46,447 nt of DNA. Origin: CAZGDV01 sp964524995. Its GTDB lineage: Bacteria > Chloroflexota > Dehalococcoidia > SZUA-161. The DNA is taken from NCBI GenBank assembly GCA_964524995.1, contig CAZGDV010000008.1:1-46447 (forward strand). The letters are read 5' to 3'. Below are positions 41,092 to 46,447 of this stretch, piece after piece. Both the position numbers and the translations under genes were made by a program. Every line of letters begins with the position of its first letter. Within the stretch, counting starts at the first letter, position 1. The notes under the pieces were generated by a model, which did no database searches, was not told where the DNA came from, and saw nothing but the letters and a program-made list of their open reading frames with translations.

Positions 41092-41116
41092 CGGGGGTTT
41101 CGGGGGCGAACCCCCG
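41092..41116 (-). terminator. Probable terminator of the leuCDB operon
   Basis: CGGGGGTT and AACCCCCG form an 8-bp stem around 9 bases. On the minus strand it is followed by TTTGTC, a weak T-tail. It lies about 70 bases past the leuB stop. Confidence 0.45.
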
Positions 41117-41184
41117 AGAGGTATGTGGGAGGGAGGGTGGGGAAGAACCACGTTTGCCTTTGGCTCCCGGGGAAGGGTGGGGGC

Positions 41185-42276
41185 TCAGGCGACTCTGGCG
41201 GCTATCAGGTCGCCTATCCGGTGGGTGCCGACCTTCTTCATCCCGTCGCTCATGATGTCGTACGTGCGGTAGCCGTCCCGCAGCACGGCATCGATGGCCT
41301 TCTCGACGGCCTCCGCTTCCGGTGCGAGCCCGAGCGAGTAGCGCAGCATCATGGCCGCACTGAGGATGGTTGCGATGGGGTTGGCCATGTCCTGTCCGGC
41401 ACGGCGGGGCGAGCTTCCGTGGATCGGCTCGTAGAGCCCGAAGATACGATCGCCTGCGCGCGGTATGCCCGCGATGCTGGCGGATGGCAGCATACCCAGT
41501 GACCCCGCGAGCATCGATGCCTCATCGGTCAGGATGTCGCCGAAGGTGTTCTCCGTCACGATAACGTCGAAGTCCGCCGGGCGCTGGATCAGGCGCATGG
41601 CGCAGGCATCGACTAGCTGGTGCTCCAACTCGATATCCGGGTAGTCCTCCGAAACCTCGGTGGCGACCTGACGCCACAGCCTGGATGTCTCCAGGACGTT
41701 GGCCTTGTCCACCGACGCCAGCTTCCTGCGCCGGGTGCGGGCAAGCTCGAACCCCGCGCGGACTATCCTCTCGATCTCAACGTCCGAGTAGGCCATAGTG
41801 TCGACGGCGCGCCTGCCTCTTGTGGTGCTCCACTGCCGCTTCGGCCTGCCGAAGTACAGTCCTCCGGTCAGCTCGCGTACCACGAGCATGTCCACGCCGC
41901 GCAGCACTTCAGGCTTGAGCGTGGTCGAGTCCTCGAGGATGGGCAGGACCTTCACCGGGCGCAGGTTGGCGAACAGGCGCAGCGACTTGCGCAGCTCCAG
42001 GAGGCCGTCCTCGGGGCGCACCTTGCCCAGCGGGTCGTCCCACTTCGGCCCCCCGACCGCCCCCAGCAGCACGGCGCTGCTCCTTTTGCACATCTGGAGG
42101 CAGTCACGCGTCAGGGGCACGCCGTGCCTATCGATGGACGCCCCGCCGACGTCGCCATAGTCCAACCTGATCGCGTGACCCGACTTGGCGGCGACAGCCT
42201 GCAGGACCTTGACGGCCTCCGCCGTGACCTCCGGGCCGACGCCGTCGCCGGGGAGGACTGCGATGCTGAACTTCAT
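41185..42276 (-). CDS. leuB: 3-isopropylmalate dehydrogenase
   Basis: 363 residues. LPGDGVGPEVTAEAVKVL is the family start, LLGAVGGPKWD and LRLFANLRPVKV form the substrate site, and ENTFGDILTDEASML with GSSPRRAGQDMANP supply the metal and NAD sites. It oxidatively decarboxylates 3-isopropylmalate in leucine synthesis. Its ATG overlaps the leuD stop by four bases. No leuA is present in the window. Confidence 0.96.
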   Translation of the reverse strand: MKFSIAVLPGDGVGPEVTAEAVKVLQAVAAKSGHAIRLDYGDVGGASIDRHGVPLTRDCLQMCKRSSAVLLGAVGGPKWDDPLGKVRPEDGLLELRKSLRLFANLRPVKVLPILEDSTTLKPEVLRGVDMLVVRELTGGLYFGRPKRQWSTTRGRRAVDTMAYSDVEIERIVRAGFELARTRRRKLASVDKANVLETSRLWRQVATEVSEDYPDIELEHQLVDACAMRLIQRPADFDVIVTENTFGDILTDEASMLAGSLGMLPSASIAGIPRAGDRIFGLYEPIHGSSPRRAGQDMANPIATILSAAMMLRYSLGLAPEAEAVEKAIDAVLRDGYRTYDIMSDGMKKVGTHRIGDLIAARVA

Positions 42277-42797
42277 ATGCTCTTGCCTCCCGCCGCGAGC
42301 CTGCGCTTCGTGTATTCGATCAGACCCCCCGCCTCGATCAGGTCGAGCATGAACCGGGGGAAGGGCTCCGCCGAGAACGAGGTGCCCTTCGTCTTGTTCG
42401 CGATCTTTCCGGTGGAAAGCTCGACCTCCAGTTCGTCTCCGGCGTCGGTGCCATCAACCGCCTCGGGGCATTCGAGTATGGGCAGGCCGATGTTGAGTGA
42501 GTTGCGGTAGAAGATGCGGGCGAAGCTCTTTGCGATTACGCAGCCGACGCCCGCGGCCTTCAAGGCGAGCGGCGCGTGTTCCCTTGACGAGCCGCAGCCG
42601 AAGTTCGTCTCGGCGACGACGATGTCGCCGGGCCTGACCCTGCTCAGGAACTCAGGGTCGATATCCTCCATGCAGTGCTTGGCCAGCTCGTCGGCCTCCC
42701 AGACGTTGAGATATCGCGCCGGTATGATGACGTCGGTGTTGACATCGGCTCCGTACTTGTGGACTCTGCCTTTGATGGTCAAACCTGCTGCCTCCAT
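42273..42797 (-). CDS. leuD: 3-isopropylmalate dehydratase small subunit
   Basis: 174 residues of the aconitase swivel domain. The YGADVNTDVIIPARYLN start and NFGCGSSREHAPLALKAAGV are the LeuD/HacB signatures. It completes isopropylmalate isomerase with LeuC, which ends 4 bases upstream. The short form and sequence resemble the HacB-like branch, but adjacency to leuB and leuC supports leucine synthesis. Confidence 0.94.
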   Translation of the reverse strand: MEAAGLTIKGRVHKYGADVNTDVIIPARYLNVWEADELAKHCMEDIDPEFLSRVRPGDIVVAETNFGCGSSREHAPLALKAAGVGCVIAKSFARIFYRNSLNIGLPILECPEAVDGTDAGDELEVELSTGKIANKTKGTSFSAEPFPRFMLDLIEAGGLIEYTKRRLAAGGKSI

Positions 42798-42801
42798 GAG
42801 T

Positions 42802-44061
42802 TCACGACTCGACCACCTCCCCCGGCCCCGCGATCCGCCCCGCGATGGCGCTGGCCGCAGCCACGGCGGGCCCCGCGAGGTAGACCTCCGATTCCGTGCT
42901 GCCCATCCTGCCTACGAAGTTGCGATTGGTGGTGGAGACGCATCGCTCTCCCGCCGCGAGTATGCCCATGTGCCCGCCCAGGCACGGGCCGCACGTCGGC
43001 GTGCTCACCACCGCGCCCGCCTCGATGAAGGTCTCGATCAGGCCGCCGCGCAGGGACTCCATGTAGACGTGCTGCGTGCCGGGGATGACGATACAGCGCA
43101 CGCGCTTGCTCACCTTGTGGTTGTGCAATATCTCCGCCGCCGTGATCATGTCCTCGATACGCCCGTTGGTGCAGCTCCCGATGACCACCTGGTCGATCTC
43201 GATGTTGCCCACCTGGCTGATGGGCCGGGTGTTGGAGGGCTGGTGGGGGAATGCCACCTGCGGCTCGATCGCCGATGCGTCGTACTCGATGACCTGAGTG
43301 TACTCGGCATCGGCGTCCGGCTCGCAGACGGTGTACTCGCGGCTGGCCCTTTGCTTGACATAAGATAAGGTTCTGTCATCAACGTGAAAGATACCTGCCT
43401 TGCCTCCTGCCTCGATGGCCATGTTGGACATGGTGAAGCGGCTGTCCATCGACAGGGAGGAGACCGCCTCGCCGGTGAACTCCATTGCCGAGTAGAGAGC
43501 GCCGTCGACGCCGATATTGCCTATGGTGTACAGGATGAGGTCCTTTCCGCAGACCCACTTCTGCGTCTTGCCGTGGTAAACGAATTTGATAGTGGGCGGC
43601 ACCTTCATCCAGATGTCGCCGGTAGCCATGGCGGCGGCGACGTCGGTCGAGCCCATGCCGGTGGCGAAGGCCCCGACGGCCCCGTAGGTGCAGGTGTGCG
43701 AGTCGGCCCCTATGACCACGTCGCCGGGCAGCACCAGGCCCTTCTCGGGGAGGAGGACGTGCTCGATTCCCATCTCGCCGACCTCGTAGTAGATCAGGCC
43801 CTGCCCGAGCGCGAACTCGCGCATCATCTTGGCCTGCTCGGCGGACGGGATGTCCTTGTTGGGGACGAAGTGATCGGGCACCATCACGATCTTGGACGGA
43901 TCGAAGACCTTGCTCACGCCGAGGCGCTCGAACTCCTTGATCGCGATGGGCGCTGTGATATCGTTGGCCAGGACGAGGTCAACCCTGACGTTCACCAGCT
44001 CGCCGGGGCTGACCCGTGGCCTATCACAGTGCGCAGCCAGAATCTTCTCGACCAGTGTCAT
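42802..44061 (-). CDS. leuC: 3-isopropylmalate dehydratase large subunit
   Basis: 419 residues, the prokaryotic homoaconitase/LeuC2 length, shorter than the E. coli type (~466). SHTCTYGAVGAFATGMGSTD, GSCTNGR and CGPCLGG carry the three 4Fe-4S cysteines and substrate residues. It is the first gene of leuCDB. GAGG lies about 8 bases before the ATG. A GATAAT at 44089-44084 is a possible -10, but I found no matching -35. The ~250 bases upstream hold no T-box or leucine-codon leader that I can recognise. Confidence 0.95.
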   Translation of the reverse strand: MTLVEKILAAHCDRPRVSPGELVNVRVDLVLANDITAPIAIKEFERLGVSKVFDPSKIVMVPDHFVPNKDIPSAEQAKMMREFALGQGLIYYEVGEMGIEHVLLPEKGLVLPGDVVIGADSHTCTYGAVGAFATGMGSTDVAAAMATGDIWMKVPPTIKFVYHGKTQKWVCGKDLILYTIGNIGVDGALYSAMEFTGEAVSSLSMDSRFTMSNMAIEAGGKAGIFHVDDRTLSYVKQRASREYTVCEPDADAEYTQVIEYDASAIEPQVAFPHQPSNTRPISQVGNIEIDQVVIGSCTNGRIEDMITAAEILHNHKVSKRVRCIVIPGTQHVYMESLRGGLIETFIEAGAVVSTPTCGPCLGGHMGILAAGERCVSTTNRNFVGRMGSTESEVYLAGPAVAAASAIAGRIAGPGEVVES

Positions 44062-44185
44062 GAGCCGAACCTCAAACGGACATATTATCGCACATTTGCA
44101 TACGGAGGGGCTAGCTCCGGCGCGGCTCTAGCGACCCCCCATTGGCGGACGCGGATCGGTTAGGTGCCGCAAGCAGTCGGTCTAC

Positions 44186-44215
44186 TTGCTTAACATTCCT
44201 GCACTATGGTAGACT
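44186..44215 (+). promoter_or_regulatory. Promoter for the lipoprotein gene
   Basis: Plus strand: -35 TTGCTT (44186-44191), an 18-base spacer and an extended -10, TGG then TAGACT (44210-44215). The same architecture recurs at 45170-45199. The predicted start is near 44222. Confidence 0.45.
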
Positions 44216-44315
44216 ACGATAGTCAGTGATGCACGTGCTTGGACAAGAAGGCGAAGGCCGGGGAATCACGAGGATTAGGAGGGGGAATGACTCGGCTAGA
44301 GGATGGTGATTGGCC

Positions 44316-44750
44316 ATGATTGATCGTCAGTTGGCGGTGCTGCTGGCTTGGGTTCTGCTGGCTACACTCCTGGTTGGGGGGGTAGCCTGCGATTCAAGTG
44401 TGGGAGGAGGAGACAAACGGGCGCCAGCGATTGAAGTCGTGGAGATAACTGAGGAGGCAGTTGCGGGTGGGTCGTTCGTTGTCAAAGTTAGAACCATTCC
44501 GTACGCGTATTGCCATTTGGACATATATCAGTACGGCCCACCGGCTGAGGGGGGTGGCGTCGAATGGAAGAGGAGCTTCAGCTGTGGCCAGGAGGAAACG
44601 TGGTCTGATAGCGCTGGACTTGCTGTATGGAGTCTGCAATTGCAGGAAGGGATCGAAGCCGGTTCGTACACAGCACACATCACTGCAGGTCACGATGACT
44701 TTGATGAACGCGGTGCACTAGATGTGTCGTTCCTTGTAATGCCTGACTGA
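44316..44750 (+). CDS. Putative secreted lipoprotein
   Basis: 144 residues. A hydrophobic signal (about 8-23, VLLAWVLLATLLVGGVA) is followed by Cys and a Gly/Ser-rich linker (CDSSVGGGDK). This resembles a lipobox, although the residue three before Cys is Gly rather than the usual Leu. The rest looks like an extracellular beta-sandwich (VEITEEAVAGGSFVVKVRT; YTAHITAGHDDFD). No family is recognised. Base composition is lower in GC than the leu operon. ATG 44316 is chosen over a TTG two codons earlier; AGAGGA lies upstream. Confidence 0.62.
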   Translation: MIDRQLAVLLAWVLLATLLVGGVACDSSVGGGDKRAPAIEVVEITEEAVAGGSFVVKVRTIPYAYCHLDIYQYGPPAEGGGVEWKRSFSCGQEETWSDSAGLAVWSLQLQEGIEAGSYTAHITAGHDDFDERGALDVSFLVMPD

Positions 44751-45169
44751 GTTGTCCACACATGCCCCCGGCACGAGTCGGAGCCGACCTGTGTGTCAAC
44801 ACGGCCCAAGTGACAGGATAAGTCAACTTAGGTGTAGTTGACTGGACTGTCTTTCAGTGTTAGTATTCGTCTACTACTTCTGTGTCCTCATGTCGCCCCC
44901 GAATCCAGGCCTCTCCGGCTATCCAGGGGCGGTGGGGGGCACGAAAGGGTATTCTACGTAATCGAGAATCTGCCGTGGTGTGATCTCGGGCAGGGTTTGG
45001 GCCGGCTCATCGAGGGCTTGCTCAGCCCGCCGCCGTGTCCATAGCGGCCAACCTATCATCACCCGGAGTTGCCTTGGAGCTTCGGGGCGACCGGCAGGAG
45101 TATTGGGGGGCAATCGCCCCCCCACTCCCTTTTCCGGGCCTCCTTTTCTCTCGGACGTGCTCTCCCCCC
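44751..45169. other. Intergenic region without recognisable genes
   Basis: About 420 bases. The only clear structure is an 8-bp inverted repeat, AGTCAACT/AGTTGACT, with a 7-nt loop at 44821-44843, 70 bases past the lipoprotein stop. It may help end that transcript but has no T-run. Short open frames in the rest have no support. Confidence 0.4.
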
Positions 45170-45199
45170 TTGCCCTTTGTTCGTACGCTGTGGTAGACT
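45170..45199 (+). promoter_or_regulatory. Promoter for the EthD-like gene
   Basis: Plus strand: -35 TTGCCC (45170-45175), an 18-base spacer and an extended -10, TGG then TAGACT (45194-45199). The start near 45206 is followed by GGAGGT and the GTG at 45234. Confidence 0.5.
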
Positions 45200-45233
45200 G
45201 CGCGACAAGGAGAATCAGTCTGGAGGTGGGATC

Positions 45234-45539
45234 GTGATTCGAGCGTCAGTGATGTATGTAAACGAGCCGGGCAAGAAGTTCGATCTGGACTACTACGTCA
45301 ATAAGCATATTGCTTTGATCAAGGAAAGGCTGGGCCCCATCGGGCTGGTAAGATGCGAGGTGGACAAGCCTGCCGACCCTTCGTCGCCCTTCATAGCTAT
45401 CGGCCACCTGTACTTTAATTCGCTCGAGGAATGTCAGAGCGGCTTGCTCGGGCCTGATAACAGCGCCGCGTTCATAGCGGACGTGCCCAATTTTACTGAC
45501 GCAACCATGCAGTTACAGATCAGCGAGATCGTCGGGTAG
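45234..45539 (+). CDS. EthD-family (dimeric alpha-beta barrel) protein
   Basis: 101 residues. VMYVNEPGKKFDLDYYVNKHIALIKERLGPIGLVRCEV is the EthD signature (Y-x-x-x-H, with the H-I-x-L-I run). The rest (FIAIGHLYFNSLEECQSGL, IADVPNFTDATMQLQISEI) completes the ferredoxin-like fold. Members are small cytoplasmic enzymes or accessory proteins in ether and aromatic degradation; the exact role is unknown. The GTG start has GGAGGTGGG upstream. It appears monocistronic. Confidence 0.85.
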   Translation: MIRASVMYVNEPGKKFDLDYYVNKHIALIKERLGPIGLVRCEVDKPADPSSPFIAIGHLYFNSLEECQSGLLGPDNSAAFIADVPNFTDATMQLQISEIVG

Positions 45540-45801
45540 CTGCTCTTCTGCCCGCGCTTTCGTCTGGGCCATCCCATACCAGCGAGAGGCCTCCGGCAGC
45601 ACGCGGGCGGACTTCGTGCGCCGGAGCGCATCTCACCTGCAACAGTCACCGCAGTCGGGGCGCAACAAGCTCAATTGGGGAAACCACAGTTCTATCGTGA
45701 CTGTGGCGCCTTCTCACCGTCGAAGCCGGAGACAGGCGCTAGTAGTCTGAAGGCACCTGGGGATGGGGCTCGTCGGAGTGACCTCGGATTGCGGTCCTGG
45801 C

Positions 45802-46095
45802 TCAGCGCCTGGAGTCTTCCCTCATACGTGCGTAACAGTCGTTGCAGTACACCGGCCTGTCACCGCGCGGCTCGAAGGGCACTTGTGCCTCGGCTCCACA
45901 CGATGCGCAGGTGACGTTGTAGTACTGCCTCTCAGCCCGCATTCCTCCTGAGCGCCTTCTCGCAGCGCGGCACTCGGGGCAGCGGCTGGGGTCGTTCTCC
46001 AGTCCCTTGGACCTGAAGAACTCCTGCTCGCCCGCCGTGAAGACGAATTCGGCTCCGCAGTCACGGCAGACAAGCGTCCTGTCGGTTAGCTCCAT
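45802..46095 (-). CDS. Small zinc-ribbon protein
   Basis: 97 residues with four CxxC pairs: CRDCG (10-13), CPEC (about 39-42), CASCG (about 63-66) and CNDC (about 83-86). The first half (LVCRDCGAEFVFTAGEQEFF) and second half (VPFEPRGDRPVYCNDC) form two zinc ribbons joined by an Arg-rich linker. This family (zf-trcl plus CxxC-type) is common in Chloroflexota and candidate phyla; a nucleic-acid-binding role is likely but unproven. A promoter lies about 110 bases upstream. Confidence 0.85.
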   Translation of the reverse strand: MELTDRTLVCRDCGAEFVFTAGEQEFFRSKGLENDPSRCPECRAARRRSGGMRAERQYYNVTCASCGAEAQVPFEPRGDRPVYCNDCYARMREDSRR

Positions 46096-46213
46096 TGTCA
46101 GCCTCCTGGTTCCTCGACGCTCACCAGTACTCGGTGCTCTTCATGACCGGCAGGCCCGCACCGGGTCTGCCTTCCCTGATACCGCATCGAGTCCAGGTTC
46201 GAGCATTTTCGAT

Positions 46214-46242
46214 AGTATACATCGGGAGTCAAGAGGGTGCAA
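46214..46242 (-). promoter_or_regulatory. Promoter for the zinc-ribbon gene
   Basis: Minus strand: -35 TTGCAC (46242-46237), a 17-base spacer and -10 TATACT (46219-46214, five of six). The predicted start near 46207 gives a 110-base leader with no obvious structure. Confidence 0.5.
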
Positions 46243-46349
46243 TACTCAGTTTTTCCCAGTATTACCTTTCAAACGTGATGATTCATCCAGGGGGATAAAT
46301 TGGAGCGATGCGCGGGTGCGATGCGCGGCGCGGGCAAGGAAAGCTGAGG

Positions 46350-46447
46350 CTAGGGGACAGTTGTCAGCAAAGAGCGGGCGAAGGCGAGATAGAGCCTGGC
46401 GGCTTCGACGACCTGATCGAAGGATACCGATTCCTCCGGTGTATGGG
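46350..46447 (-). CDS. M20-type peptidase or related hydrolase, C-terminal fragment
   Basis: The window ends inside a minus-strand gene. The visible frame reads HTPEESVSFDQVVEAARLYL and then AFARSLLTTVP before a TAG stop. This is the usual tail of M20/ArgE-DapE peptidases, in which a metal-ligand histidine begins 'HTPxE' and a long amphipathic helix closes the protein. The body of the gene lies outside the window, so the substrate cannot be given. Confidence 0.6.
   Translation of the reverse strand, partial: HTPEESVSFDQVVEAARLYLAFARSLLTTVP

Noticed and set aside
45540..45801. Possible short genes between the EthD and zinc-ribbon genes
   Set aside because: The frames here have no recognisable start context or family similarity; treated as spacer.
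1..46447. CRISPR arrays, insertion sequences, integrases or phage genes
   Set aside because: No regularly spaced repeats, transposase or integrase motifs were seen on either strand.

Overview
The window looks like a chromosome segment of an uncultured anaerobic or facultative bacterium, most likely of the Chloroflexota (Dehalococcoidia-like). The evidence is indirect: fairly high GC (by eye about 60%), a long SRP RNA with an Alu domain, an oxygen-sensitive two-subunit class I fumarase, a DinG helicase fused to a DnaQ-type exonuclease, and small zinc-ribbon and HicAB proteins of the kind seen in that phylum. No 16S rRNA, insertion sequence, phage or CRISPR array is visible, so the assignment is inference.

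Layout. (1) 1-874 (+): the tail of a glycosyltransferase and a SAM methyltransferase. (2) 840-13085 (-): a large central-carbon block. It begins, in transcription order, with an acyl-CoA carboxyltransferase, a very small protein and a pyruvate/oxaloacetate carboxyltransferase carrying its own biotin domain. It continues with malate dehydrogenase, fumarase alpha, succinate dehydrogenase/fumarate reductase A-C-D-B and fumarase beta, and ends with a methyltransferase and a B12-type radical SAM protein. Together these genes could carry carbon between pyruvate, oxaloacetate, malate, fumarate and succinate, with methylmalonyl-CoA as carboxyl donor or acceptor (a Wood-Werkman style cycle). (3) 13669-18421: rimI (+), then hisS-prfA-prmC (-) and a hicAB toxin-antitoxin pair (-). 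(4) 18618-25299 (+): rel, uvrC, a cation diffusion facilitator, exonuclease III and a divergent primase-like gene of low GC. (5) 25323-27691: a transglutaminase/TPR protein (-), cca (+), a very small Cys-rich protein (+) and a degenerate tRNA-Val-like sequence. (6) 27802-31373 (-): a second biotin-dependent acyl-CoA carboxylase (carboxyltransferase plus biotin carboxylase/carrier), bracketed by related 41-nt tRNA-like sequences. (7) 31374-31947: a gene-free, strongly structured region. (8) 31948-40312 (-): an M20 peptidase, dinG, a run of rsmA-ispE-membrane protein, and an amidohydrolase/SDR pair. (9) 40410-40677 (-): SRP RNA with its own promoter. (10) 40811-41116: seven hairpins in about 300 bp. 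(11) 41185-44061 (-): leuC-leuD-leuB. (12) 44316-46447: a lipoprotein (+), an EthD-like protein (+), a zinc-ribbon protein (-) and the end of another hydrolase (-).

The most interesting items are the contiguous transcarboxylase/C4-dicarboxylate block, the primase-like orphan gene, the tRNA-like repeats flanking the second carboxylase, the pseudoknot-bearing region near 31.8 kb, the hairpin array near 41 kb, and the hicAB promoter whose predicted transcription start falls on the start codon. Promoter, hairpin and start-site calls were made by reading the sequence; no search or folding program was run.
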